This document shows positions 1 to 8,208 of a stretch of DNA of 21,189 nt, piece after piece. The stretch spans positions 1-21,189 of the forward strand of contig JAZNJX010000054.1 of NCBI GenBank assembly GCA_045578245.1. Direction: 5' to 3'. Made by a program: the position numbers and the translations under genes. Within the stretch, counting starts at the first letter, position 1. Every line of letters begins with the position of its first letter. The notes beneath the pieces are model-generated. The model was not told where the DNA came from. It saw nothing but the letters and a program-made list of their open reading frames with translations, and searched no databases. The DNA is from Fimenecus sp045578245 (GTDB taxonomy: Bacteria > Bacillota > Clostridia > Oscillospirales > Acutalibacteraceae).

Positions 1-1004
1 TCTTCCATACCGCTGTTGTAGTGTGGCTTTTTAGCGACACCATTTGCATCAAGACCAAAACCAGTTGCGATAACAGTAACAATCATTTCGTCGTCAAGCT
101 TTTCATCGAATGCAACACCGAAGATAATGTTAGCATCTTCATCAGCCTGTGCACGAACGATACCTGCTGCTGTATCAACATCTTCAAGAGTGATGTCAGC
201 AGATGCAGTGATGCTGATGATAACGCCCTTTGCACCTGTGATTGTTGTTTCAAGAAGTGGGCTTGAAATAGCAGCATTAGCAGCCTGTTCAGCCTTATCC
301 TTACCACTTGCACGACCAATACCCATATGAGCATGACCTGCGTCCTTCATTACTGATGTAACGTCAGCAAAGTCAAGGTTGATGAATGCAGGCATTGTGA
401 TAAGGTCTGTAACAGAGTTAACACCCTGACGGAGAACATCGTCAGCAATACCGAAAGCATTTGCAAATGTAATCTTCTGTTCTGAAACATACTTAAGTCT
501 TTCGTTAGGAATAACGATAAGTGAGTCAACATGCTGTGCAAGTTCTGCGATACCTGCTTCAGCCTGCTTCATTCTGTGTGTACCTTCAAATGCGAAAGGC
601 TTTGTAACGATACCAACTGTAAGGATACCCTTGCCTTTTGCGATTTCAGCAATAATTGGAGCAGCACCTGTACCTGTTCCGCCACCCATACCAGCAGTAA
701 CGAAAACCATCTGTGTCTTATCAAGTGCTTCAACGATAGCGTCACGGCTTTCTTCAGCTGACTTCTGACCAACTTCAGGTTTTGCACCTGCGCCACGGCC
801 TGATGTTACCTTTTCACCAATCTGAATTTTTGTGTCAGCAAGTGAACGAGTAAGAGCCTGTTTATCTGTGTTAACTGCGATAAGTTCAACACCAGAAATA
901 CCAGCTTTTGCCATACGGTCAACAGCGTTTCCGCCGCCGCCACCAACGCCGATTACTTTAATGTTTGCGATGTCCTGATACTCATTATTGATTTCGAATG
1001 CCAT
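1..1004 (-). CDS. ftsZ: Cell division protein FtsZ (partial, C-terminus beyond window)
   Basis: FtsZ is the tubulin-like GTPase that polymerises into the Z ring at midcell and recruits the divisome. I translated 334 codons from the ATG at 1004; the C-terminal end runs off the left edge. The N-terminal nucleotide-binding glycine loop GVGGGGNAV is at residues 19-27. The tubulin signature GMGGGTGTG is at 104-112. The T7 catalytic loop NLDFADV is at about 208-214, with both aspartates present, so the GTPase should be active. An AGGAGG ribosome binding site lies 8 nt upstream of the ATG. The gene is last of the visible dcw cluster, 148 nt after ftsQ, and has its own promoter in that gap, so it can be expressed independently of the long upstream operon. 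No ftsA lies between ftsQ and ftsZ. Identity is certain from the motifs; only the C-terminal FtsA/SepF-binding peptide cannot be seen. Confidence 0.98.
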   Translation of the reverse strand, partial: MAFEINNEYQDIANIKVIGVGGGGGNAVDRMAKAGISGVELIAVNTDKQALTRSLADTKIQIGEKVTSGRGAGAKPEVGQKSAEESRDAIVEALDKTQMVFVTAGMGGGTGTGAAPIIAEIAKGKGILTVGIVTKPFAFEGTHRMKQAEAGIAELAQHVDSLIVIPNERLKYVSEQKITFANAFGIADDVLRQGVNSVTDLITMPAFINLDFADVTSVMKDAGHAHMGIGRASGKDKAEQAANAAISSPLLETTITGAKGVIISITASADITLEDVDTAAGIVRAQADEDANIIFGVAFDEKLDDEMIVTVIATGFGLDANGVAKKPHYNSGME

Positions 1005-1058
1005 TTTAACATCCTCCTATGTATAATTTCACACCTATTGATTTTATAGTTATAGGTT

Positions 1059-1087
1059 ATTTTAACATTATTAAAAAAATATTTCAA
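1059..1087 (-). promoter_or_regulatory. Sigma-A type promoter for ftsZ
   Basis: Read on the minus strand, TTGAAA (1082-1087) and TAAAAT (1059-1064) are separated by exactly 17 bases, each matching the consensus at 5 of 6 positions. The element is 55 bases upstream of the ftsZ ATG, inside the very A+T-rich 148-base gap between ftsQ and ftsZ. I see no convincing terminator after ftsQ, so readthrough from the dcw operon probably adds to this promoter. The rest of the gap holds only the ribosome binding site and A/T runs. The A+T richness raises the chance of a coincidental match. Confidence 0.6.
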
Positions 1088-1152
1088 TATATAATGTATA
1101 TATTTTTTCAATTTTTTAGCATTTTTTTGCAATATTCAGGGGTTTTTTCTCC

Positions 1153-2091
1153 CTATGCTGCACTTGAAGTACTTTCAGTCACCTTTTCACTTGTTTCCGG
1201 AGTAGAAACAGGCTCAGTGGTTGGCAATGTAGTCGCCTCTGTTGTTGGTTCTGTTTCAGGTTCAGTTGTTTCTTCCTGAAGGTAACCTTTTTTGTCAACA
1301 GTAAGATTTATTGTGCCTCTGAACTGCATATCTTCTTCGTTCTGCTTATCAATCGCAGCCTTACCGAAAGCGAGTTTTCTCGACAATCTGTCTCCGTCAG
1401 TTTTACCTAACTCAAGAGTTATTCTGCCCTGATAAACGACTTTTATGTTATTAAGGTCCGTCATATTTATTGTGGTAATATCAGACAATCCTGCCTTTTC
1501 ACAAGCTGAATACACTTCTTCAAGTCGTGGAAAAACCTTTTCATTTTCAAAAGCTATTTTTTCACCCACAACAGCTGATGTTACTTTTTCTGCAATAATA
1601 AGAGTTTTATCTGAACCGATATATTCAAGATTCGCTTCTAATACTTTACCCTCTTTATCCAACAATGCATAATATCCGTTCTGTGCCACACCATAAGCTG
1701 CATCAGTTTTTATTATCTGTAGTTCAAGATGAGCAGGCAAACGACGTCTGATTTTCACAGACCCAACATATGGTAATTTTTCTGTTACAAGTTTATTTAT
1801 TTTATTTTTTGAAAGAAAAATCAGATTATCTCCCACTTCAATATTGGAAACCTCTATAATTTCTTCGCTTGAATATACAGTATCTCCTGTAACAGAGATT
1901 TTATTGATATTGAAGAATAAAAGCACTGCAATAATGAAGCCCGCAACAAGAAAAGTTCCACCAAGAACAGCACGGATAATAAGCTTTTTTCTTCTGTTTC
2001 GTCTTCTGCGGGATTGAGTGCGGTTGACAATTCTTTCGTCCTTAGAAAGCACTGTATTCTGTTGTCTTTTAGGCATTTCCGATTTTTTCAT
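1153..2091 (-). CDS. ftsQ: Cell division protein FtsQ/DivIB with Thr/Glu/Pro-rich C-terminal tail
   Basis: FtsQ/DivIB is a bitopic divisome protein that bridges early and late division factors outside the membrane. The 312-aa product has a basic cytoplasmic N-terminus (RRRRNRRKK at about 28-36), one transmembrane helix (about 37-60), a POTRA domain (about 61-129, starting INKISVTGD) and a beta domain to about residue 271. The last 40 residues are a low-complexity run of Thr, Glu, Pro and Ser built on TTEP/TTEA-like units, which should lie outside the membrane. The start ATG overlaps the 3' end of murA by 23 bases and is preceded by GGGTGA 6 nt upstream; an internal ATG five codons in has no such site. 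The overlap suggests translational coupling with murA. DivIB is the usual name for the Gram-positive form. Assignment rests on topology, the POTRA start and cluster position. Confidence 0.92.
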   Translation of the reverse strand: MKKSEMPKRQQNTVLSKDERIVNRTQSRRRRNRRKKLIIRAVLGGTFLVAGFIIAVLLFFNINKISVTGDTVYSSEEIIEVSNIEVGDNLIFLSKNKINKLVTEKLPYVGSVKIRRRLPAHLELQIIKTDAAYGVAQNGYYALLDKEGKVLEANLEYIGSDKTLIIAEKVTSAVVGEKIAFENEKVFPRLEEVYSACEKAGLSDITTINMTDLNNIKVVYQGRITLELGKTDGDRLSRKLAFGKAAIDKQNEEDMQFRGTINLTVDKKGYLQEETTEPETEPTTEATTLPTTEPVSTPETSEKVTESTSSAA

Positions 2092-3352
2092 TACTGTTCA
2101 CCCTTTTTATGTCCGCACCTAATTCACTAAGTGTTTTTTCAGGATTTTCATATCCTCTGTCTATATGATAAATTTCCGTTATTTCTGTTGTTCCTCGAGC
2201 TTGAAGTCCTGCAAGAATCATTGCCGAACCGCCTCGCAAATCAGTAGCTCTCACATTGGCTCCGTTAAGATGATTCACTCCCTCTATAACTGCCATTCTG
2301 CCTTCGACATGGATTTTCGCACCAAATCGAATCAATTCTCCGATATGTTTATATCGGCTTTCAAAAATATTTTCGACGATTACGCTTGTGCCATCGGCAA
2401 CCGTAGTCAATGCCATAATCTGTGCCTGAACATCTGTCGGAAAACCAGGATGTGGCATTGTGCGAATCATTCTTATTCTTTTTAATATTTTTGGTGATTG
2501 TAAAACCACCTGTTTTTTATTGACTTCAATACTGCAACCCGATTCCCTCAAAGGTTGAATTATAGGGGCAATATGGGAAGGGACGATACTGTTGATTATT
2601 ATTTTTCCACCTGTCATTGCTGCTGCAATAAGATAGGTTGAAGCCACAATTCTGTCAGGAATAACAGTATGCTCAGCCGGAGTGAGTTTAGTCACACCCT
2701 CAATTACAACCGTACTGTCACCTGCTCCACGTATTTTCGCACCACAACGGTTGAGAAAATCTGCTAAATCACTGATTTCAGGCTCTCGTGCAGCGTTTGA
2801 AATAACAGTTGTCCCTTTTGCAAGAGTAGCTGCAAGAATTATATTTTCCGTCGCTCCAACACTTGGAAATGATAATGTAATTCTTGTACCCTCAAGACCT
2901 TTTTCGTCTGCTTTACAAACTATAAATCCGTCTTCATCAGTAACCGTTGCACCGAATTGTTCCATGGATGAAAGGTGCAAATCAATAGGTCTTAATCCTA
3001 TTTCACAACCACCCGGAGTCGAGAGCTTTGCCCTGCCCATTCTGCCGAGAATTCCACCTAAAAACACAATGGAAGAACGCATTTCTCGCATTAAATTATC
3101 AGGTACGTCATCCCTTGAAACATCAGTAGAATCAACGGTTATGGTGTGATTTTCCCTACTCACCTTGCAACCAAGATATTGAAGTATTTTTATTGTCGCA
3201 TCCACATCTGAAAGCAACGGACAATTATGTATTATTGAAACTCCGTCAACCAAAAGAGTTGCAACAAGAATTGGTAACACGCTGTTTTTTGCACCCTGAA
3301 CGGTTATTTCTCCATTCAGTTTTCTGCCGCCGTTTATAACTATCTTATTCAA
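2069..3352 (-). CDS. murA: UDP-N-acetylglucosamine 1-carboxyvinyltransferase MurA
   Basis: MurA transfers enolpyruvate from PEP to UDP-GlcNAc, the first committed step of cytoplasmic peptidoglycan precursor synthesis. The 427-aa product has the family N-terminus NKIVINGGRKLNGEI and the substrate-binding K22-N23 pair in QGAKNSVLPIL. The catalytic loop PGGCEIGLRPIDLH carries Cys116, the residue alkylated by fosfomycin in sensitive enzymes. Length is typical of the family (about 420 aa). The start is an uncommon TTG at 3350-3352 with a weak AAAGGG about 10 nt upstream; the alignment-like fit of the N-terminus supports it, and no in-frame ATG lies nearby. It follows murG after a 65-base gap with a direct repeat and overlaps ftsQ by 23 bases. 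Many Firmicutes carry a second MurA paralogue elsewhere; this cannot be judged here. Confidence 0.96.
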   Translation of the reverse strand: MNKIVINGGRKLNGEITVQGAKNSVLPILVATLLVDGVSIIHNCPLLSDVDATIKILQYLGCKVSRENHTITVDSTDVSRDDVPDNLMREMRSSIVFLGGILGRMGRAKLSTPGGCEIGLRPIDLHLSSMEQFGATVTDEDGFIVCKADEKGLEGTRITLSFPSVGATENIILAATLAKGTTVISNAAREPEISDLADFLNRCGAKIRGAGDSTVVIEGVTKLTPAEHTVIPDRIVASTYLIAAAMTGGKIIINSIVPSHIAPIIQPLRESGCSIEVNKKQVVLQSPKILKRIRMIRTMPHPGFPTDVQAQIMALTTVADGTSVIVENIFESRYKHIGELIRFGAKIHVEGRMAVIEGVNHLNGANVRATDLRGGSAMILAGLQARGTTEITEIYHIDRGYENPEKTLSELGADIKRVNSNEKIGNA

Positions 3353-3372
3353 TTAACACACGCCCTTTATAG

Positions 3373-3394
3373 TACTATGCGTCACATACTATGC
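3373..3394. repeat. 8-bp direct repeat in the murG-murA gap
   Basis: TACTATGC occurs at 3373-3380 and again at 3387-3394, with 6 bases between the copies. The murA-sense transcript of this 65-base gap can also pair CACAC near the murG end with GTGTG near murA. It may be a small leader structure or protein site controlling murA; I recognise no known motif. Confidence 0.4.
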
Positions 3395-3417
3395 TGTTTG
3401 TGTGCTTTTTGTTATTT

Positions 3418-4530
3418 TTAAAGGCTTGTGATTATTCTGCAAATCTCGGAAAGTGCATCAGTTTTTGCGTTTTTTCCTGCATTAACAGAAATGTTCATTA
3501 ACTTTGATTTATTGTTTTTCAGCTCCACGATTTTTTCTGCAAGAACTTTACCATTAAGGTCTTTTTCTTCAATAAGCACTGCGCCATCGTGTTCAGCAAG
3601 TGTCATAGCATTGTGGAACTGATGATTTTCTGCCACATTTGGTGACGGAATGAGAATTGATGGTTTCTTAAGTGCCTGAATCTCTGAAATTGAACTTGCC
3701 CCTGCTCGGCTGATTACCAAATCACAAGCAGGAAGACAAACATTCATATTTTCGATATATTCACGGATTTCTATGTTTGTACCATTGCCGAATGCAACAT
3801 TTTTTTCTTTAAGTTTATCCGGAACCCATTTTCCGAATTTACCGGTTGCATGTAAAAATCTGATATTTTCTTCATTTTTCAAAAGCTCGAGCATCTCAAC
3901 AACTGCGTTGTTAATTGCATCTGCACCAAGAGAGCCACCCATTGAAAGCACGAGCATTTCGTTGTTTTTAATACCAAGAGAAGCACGGGCAAAATCACGG
4001 TCGGCTGTTACGATTTCTCGTCTTACAGGAAGGCCTGTCACAATAGGAGGATTTTTACAAAACATATATTTTTCTGCCTGAGGGGAGGTGAGCATTACCT
4101 TATCAACCTTTTTGGCAAGGGCTTTATTAGCCACTCCTGGAAAAGCATTCTGCTCATGAATTGCAGTTTTTATACCCATTTTAACTGCTGCATTAAGTAC
4201 GGGACCTGTTACATAGCCACCAAAACCAACAACTACATCAGGTTTAAAATCTTTTATTATTTTTTTAGATGTCGAAGATGCTTTGAGAGTTAAAATGACT
4301 GTTTTTATGTTTTCGATTATTCCCTTGATTGTCATTTTTCGGGATAAGCCATTCATTTTTACAGTCTTTATTTCAAAACCTGCTTTTGGAACAATCTGTG
4401 TTTCCATTCGTCCCTCTGTACCTACAAAGAGAATTTCACTTGTGGGGTCAAGACGACGAATTTCAGTTGCTACTGCGACGGCAGGGTTTATGTGGCCACC
4501 CGTACCACCTGCAACAAACATAATTCTCAT
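3418..4530 (-). CDS. murG: UDP-N-acetylglucosamine--lipid I GlcNAc transferase MurG
   Basis: MurG adds GlcNAc from UDP-GlcNAc to lipid I on the inner face of the membrane, producing lipid II. The 370-aa product opens with the GT28 glycine-rich loop GGTGGHINPA (residues 8-17), including the conserved His13 in this loop. A second loop, SMGGSLGADAIN, lies at about residues 196-207. The UDP-GlcNAc-binding region ISRAGASSISEI and PSPNVAENHQ in the C-terminal domain are typical of MurG. AAGGAG lies 9 nt before the ATG, and the ftsW stop codon falls within this ribosome binding region, 6 bases upstream, so the two genes are tightly coupled. Length and motifs match the family, with no sign of truncation. 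Confidence 0.97.
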   Translation of the reverse strand: MRIMFVAGGTGGHINPAVAVATEIRRLDPTSEILFVGTEGRMETQIVPKAGFEIKTVKMNGLSRKMTIKGIIENIKTVILTLKASSTSKKIIKDFKPDVVVGFGGYVTGPVLNAAVKMGIKTAIHEQNAFPGVANKALAKKVDKVMLTSPQAEKYMFCKNPPIVTGLPVRREIVTADRDFARASLGIKNNEMLVLSMGGSLGADAINNAVVEMLELLKNEENIRFLHATGKFGKWVPDKLKEKNVAFGNGTNIEIREYIENMNVCLPACDLVISRAGASSISEIQALKKPSILIPSPNVAENHQFHNAMTLAEHDGAVLIEEKDLNGKVLAEKIVELKNNKSKLMNISVNAGKNAKTDALSEICRIITSL

Positions 4531-4536
4531 AAAGAT

Positions 4537-5766
4537 TTACTCCTTTTTACGTGCACTACGAGAAATGGAGAGCACCATTCCCATTTCACCAAGCAGGATA
4601 ACAAGTGAAGTACCACCTGCTGAGAAGAATGGAAGTGAGATACCTGTGTTTGGCAGGAAATCACTTACAACACCGATATTAAGAGCTACCTGCAAACCAA
4701 CCTGAAACACGATACCCATTGCAAGAAGTGCACCAAAACGGTCTTTTGCATTCATACCGATTTTAATTCCACGATAAATTAGCAAAGCAAAAAGCACAAT
4801 TATAGCAACTGCACCTACAAAACCCAATTCTTCACAAACTATTGAGAAAATAAAGTCGTTCTGTGGCTCAGAAACATAAAGGTGTTTTTGTTTTGACTGA
4901 CCAAGACCAGTACCTAAAAGACCACCTGAACCGATGGCATAAAGTGAGTTATTTGTCTGCCAACGAGCACCCAATGGGTCATAGTCCTTATCAAGCCATG
5001 CTGTAATTCGCTCACCCGCATATTTTGCAAGGATGTCAGGATTTGCGATAAGAATAACTACACCGATTACACCAATTATTACACCAACTGTAAACCAACG
5101 GCCTCTTATCTCTCCCAACCAGAGCATTACAACACCGATTAAGAGCATAAGGATTGTACCTGACACGTGATGTTCAAGATAAACAAGTCCTGCAAACACA
5201 AGAATAATCAATCCGTAGCAAATAACACTTGTGAATGACTTATAAACCACGTATTTACCATTTGTAAGTTCAGGAATTTTGTTGATTCCGGGCATCTCAC
5301 TTGGAATTTTACCTGTTACACCCTTGTAGTTTTTATCAAGCAGATAAGCCAAAATCAAAATCAGACCGACTTTAGCAATTTCTGATGGCTGGAATGTTGT
5401 GAATCCCAAGTTAATCCATCTTTTGAAGCCTGGTTTGTACTCAGGTAAAACAAGAACTAACAAAAGGAGTCCTATCGATACGAAAACACCAATAAGTGCC
5501 GCAAGCTTAAAATACTCGTATCTTACTCGAGAAATTACAAACATTAACACAATTCCGATAACTGCAAAAATTAACTGACGAACAAAAATCTGTGTGCTGT
5601 CACCACGGTTATAATAACTATAAGTATAGCTAGCAGAAAACAGCATGATAAGTCCGATTGTAACAATGGACATCAGAATAACAAGAAAAGGAATATCCAT
5701 TGAGCCATTTGTAAAGAATGTGTTAATTATAGAGTTTTTCTTTGTCTTTCTTGCTTTTGTTGCCAT
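4537..5766 (-). CDS. ftsW: SEDS-family septal glycosyltransferase FtsW/SpoVE
   Basis: FtsW is a polytopic SEDS protein that polymerises lipid II into glycan strands at the septum, working with a class B PBP. The 409-aa product has many hydrophobic segments (about ten predicted by eye). It carries RWINLG (116-121) with FQPSEIAK (125-132), the essential-Asp region EPQNDFIF (300-307, Asp304) and PFFSAGGTS (379-387). The cytoplasmic N-terminus and C-terminus are short and basic. A ribosome binding site GGCGGTGAG lies just upstream of the ATG. The gene follows mraY directly after 30 bases, where murD is usually found. Its place in the dcw cluster next to a cognate PBP argues for FtsW or SpoVE rather than RodA; sequence alone does not separate the division form from the sporulation form. 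Confidence 0.93.
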   Translation of the reverse strand: MATKARKTKKNSIINTFFTNGSMDIPFLVILMSIVTIGLIMLFSASYTYSYYNRGDSTQIFVRQLIFAVIGIVLMFVISRVRYEYFKLAALIGVFVSIGLLLLVLVLPEYKPGFKRWINLGFTTFQPSEIAKVGLILILAYLLDKNYKGVTGKIPSEMPGINKIPELTNGKYVVYKSFTSVICYGLIILVFAGLVYLEHHVSGTILMLLIGVVMLWLGEIRGRWFTVGVIIGVIGVVILIANPDILAKYAGERITAWLDKDYDPLGARWQTNNSLYAIGSGGLLGTGLGQSKQKHLYVSEPQNDFIFSIVCEELGFVGAVAIIVLFALLIYRGIKIGMNAKDRFGALLAMGIVFQVGLQVALNIGVVSDFLPNTGISLPFFSAGGTSLVILLGEMGMVLSISRSARKKE

Positions 5767-5796
5767 TTTCTCACCGCCTTTTTAAAATCAATTTTA

Positions 5797-6825
5797 TTAT
5801 TTAATGTTGCCGTAATAGTAGAGTGCAAGACCTACTGTGCAACCAATCATATTTACAAGAGAGAATATTGTTACGATTTTGCGTTCTTTCCAGCCACACA
5901 TTTCAAAGTGATGGTGGATTGGAGCCATTTTGAAGATTCTCTTACCATGAGTAATTTTGAAATATCCTATCTGTATTACATCTGAAAGAGCTTCTATAAC
6001 ATAGATAATTCCGAAGAATACAAGGATGATAGGACAGTCGATAGCGTAAGCAAGTGCTACAACCATACCACCCAAGAACATTGAGCCTGTGTCACCCATC
6101 ATAACCTTTGATGGATAATAGTTCCAGATAAGATATCCTAAACAACCCCCTGCTAAAGCAGCAGCAAGGATACTGATTCCGAAGAAATTTGTCATAAGAG
6201 CAGCGATACAGAATGAAATTGCTGCAACTGATGTTACACTTGCGCAAAGTCCGTCAACACCGTCAGTGAAGTTAACTGCATTGACTGCACCATAGATTAC
6301 TGCAACACCGAAAATCCAGAAAAACCATTTAAGGTCAACTGTACCTACGAAAGGTATTTTCATATAGGTAAGTCCATTCATATAAAGTGCCACAAGGTAA
6401 CCGATAATGATTACAACCTGTGGAATTGTTTTTTGAATTTCTGTAAGACCCAAATTTCTCTTTTTAACAACCTTGATATAGTCATCAGCAAAGCCAACGA
6501 GTCCAAGGCCAAGGGATAAAATCACACCTGCTACAAGCTTTACTTTTAATGTGTCAGGCATAATGTGTTCACTTGCGAAAAGATTGCCACCCATAGAATA
6601 ATCAATGAGAAGAATACAAGCAACAGAAACAACTGTACTTATAATGAACATTATGCCACCCATTACAGGTGTACCCTGCTTTGACTTATGCCATGCAGGA
6701 CCGATATCAAGAATAGTTTGACCGAATTTTAATTTTCTAAGCCAAGGAATGAGTACAAATCCCAATAAAAAAGCAATTAAAAAACTTAAAATTGCTGTCG
6801 CACCCAATGCTACATAGATATTCAT
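5797..6825 (-). CDS. mraY: Phospho-N-acetylmuramoyl-pentapeptide-transferase MraY
   Basis: MraY transfers phospho-MurNAc-pentapeptide from the UDP precursor to undecaprenyl phosphate, making lipid I. The 342-aa polytopic membrane protein carries the conserved aspartate pair in FADDYIKV (Asp114-Asp115), the NAVNFTDGVDGL motif (182-193) and the MraY-specific histidine loop PIHHHFE (His304-306). The start HKSKQGTPVMGG motif (46-57) is also typical. AGGAG lies 8 nt before the ATG, and the murF stop codon abuts this site, 12 bases upstream. Length and all motifs match the family. The histidine loop separates it from WecA/TagO-type paralogues. Confidence 0.97.
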   Translation of the reverse strand: MNIYVALGATAILSFLIAFLLGFVLIPWLRKLKFGQTILDIGPAWHKSKQGTPVMGGIMFIISTVVSVACILLIDYSMGGNLFASEHIMPDTLKVKLVAGVILSLGLGLVGFADDYIKVVKKRNLGLTEIQKTIPQVVIIIGYLVALYMNGLTYMKIPFVGTVDLKWFFWIFGVAVIYGAVNAVNFTDGVDGLCASVTSVAAISFCIAALMTNFFGISILAAALAGGCLGYLIWNYYPSKVMMGDTGSMFLGGMVVALAYAIDCPIILVFFGIIYVIEALSDVIQIGYFKITHGKRIFKMAPIHHHFEMCGWKERKIVTIFSLVNMIGCTVGLALYYYGNIK

Positions 6826-6837
6826 ATAAACATCTCC

Positions 6838-8199
6838 TTATTTTACATCCCACTGTTCATAAATTTTTTCAACAATCTCCTCAAGCTTCATTCCACGACT
6901 TGCTTTGAAAAGCACTGTATCGCCTGATTTCATTTCATTTAAGAGAGATTTTGTAAGTTCATCTTTATCTGTAAAAGCAAAAACGTTATTAAGTCCTGCT
7001 TTTTTTGCACTGTCAGCCATAAATCTTGATTCTTTACCATAGGTGAAGAGCATGTCAACATTACTTTCTGCTGCATATTCTCCTACATTTCTATGAGCTG
7101 TTTCACTATAACTGCCGAGTTCCAACATATCACCCAAAACAGCAATTTTTCTACCCTTTGCGATTTTAGAAAGTGAGTTAAGACCTGCTTTCTGAGAGTC
7201 AGGACTTGCATTGTAACAGTCTTCAATAACCGTAATTCCGCCGACCTCTTTGATTCTCTGTCGCATTCCCGACGGAACATAATTTAAAAGTCCATCTGCG
7301 ATTTTTTCAGGTGAAACACCGTATTCAAGACCAACTGCAAATGCTGTTAAAGCGTCGTAAACATTGTGAATTCCAACGGTTGGAATTGTGATTTTTTGTC
7401 TTACATCACCCTTGACTGCAATAAATTCTGTTGCAAGTCCGATTTCCTTGATTTCTTCTGCCAGAACATCACAATTTTTGTTTTCAATACCGAAGAAAAC
7501 CACTCTATAGTCATTAGTTTTCACTGTACTGAGCAAGTCATTATCACCGTTAAGGAAAAGTGGTGCATCCTTTGAGAGACCTTCTAAAAGTTCAAGTTTT
7601 GCGTTTAAAATACCTTCTCTTGAACCGAGATTCTCGATATGTGAAACACCGACATTAGTGATAATTCCGCAGTCAGGCTTTGCACATCTTGTAAGCGCAG
7701 AAATTTGTCCTGCCCCGTCCATACCCATCTCAATTACTGCGTTTTTTGTAGAACTTTCAAGACGGAAAAGGGTTTTTGGAACACCGATTTCATTGTTGAG
7801 ATTTCCTTCTGTTTTAATTGTTTCACCTTTTTGCGCCAACACGCAGGCAACCATCTCTTTTGTTGTTGTTTTACCAACACTACCTGTAAGTCCCACAACA
7901 AGCAATTTGTCAATAGACTGTCTGTAATAGGAAGCAAATTCAAGAAGTGCTCTTTTGGTGTCGTCAACATAAATAACAGGAGCTGAACACTCAACTTTTT
8001 TGTGGCTGACAATAGCACCTACACCTTTATCTGCCACATCTTTTATAAAGTCGTGAGCATCAAAACGTTCACCTTTTATTGCGAAGAAAATAGTGTTTTC
8101 ATCCACATCACGACTGTCAATGGACACACGATTTATTATATTTTGAGAATCAACAATTGTTCCTAATGCTTTTGCAATTTCCGCTACTTTTAAGTTCAT
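6838..8199 (-). CDS. murF: UDP-MurNAc-tripeptide--D-alanyl-D-alanine ligase MurF
   Basis: MurF attaches the D-Ala-D-Ala dipeptide to UDP-MurNAc-tripeptide, the last cytoplasmic step before MraY. The 453-aa product has an N-terminal substrate domain (about 1-98), the ATP-binding loop GLTGSVGKTTTKE (103-115) and the central motif EGNLNNEIGVP. The C-terminal domain includes VIEDCYNASPDS, AVLGDMLELG and FKASRGMKLEEIVE, which are characteristic of MurF rather than MurC, MurD or MurE. AGGAG lies 6 nt before the ATG. The gap from murE is only 9 bases, so co-translation is likely. Confidence 0.96.
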   Translation of the reverse strand: MNLKVAEIAKALGTIVDSQNIINRVSIDSRDVDENTIFFAIKGERFDAHDFIKDVADKGVGAIVSHKKVECSAPVIYVDDTKRALLEFASYYRQSIDKLLVVGLTGSVGKTTTKEMVACVLAQKGETIKTEGNLNNEIGVPKTLFRLESSTKNAVIEMGMDGAGQISALTRCAKPDCGIITNVGVSHIENLGSREGILNAKLELLEGLSKDAPLFLNGDNDLLSTVKTNDYRVVFFGIENKNCDVLAEEIKEIGLATEFIAVKGDVRQKITIPTVGIHNVYDALTAFAVGLEYGVSPEKIADGLLNYVPSGMRQRIKEVGGITVIEDCYNASPDSQKAGLNSLSKIAKGRKIAVLGDMLELGSYSETAHRNVGEYAAESNVDMLFTYGKESRFMADSAKKAGLNNVFAFTDKDELTKSLLNEMKSGDTVLFKASRGMKLEEIVEKIYEQWDVK

Positions 8200-8208
8200 T
8201 GTTTTCTC

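Noticed and set aside
1019..1279. An 86-codon plus-strand open frame opposite the ftsQ tail
   Set aside because: Its Val/Ser-rich sequence is the antisense reading of the low-complexity FtsQ tail, not a separate gene.
2682..3149. A 155-codon plus-strand open frame inside murA
   Set aside because: It lies wholly antisense to a gene with all MurA motifs, has no ribosome binding site of note, and its composition is that of a shadow frame.
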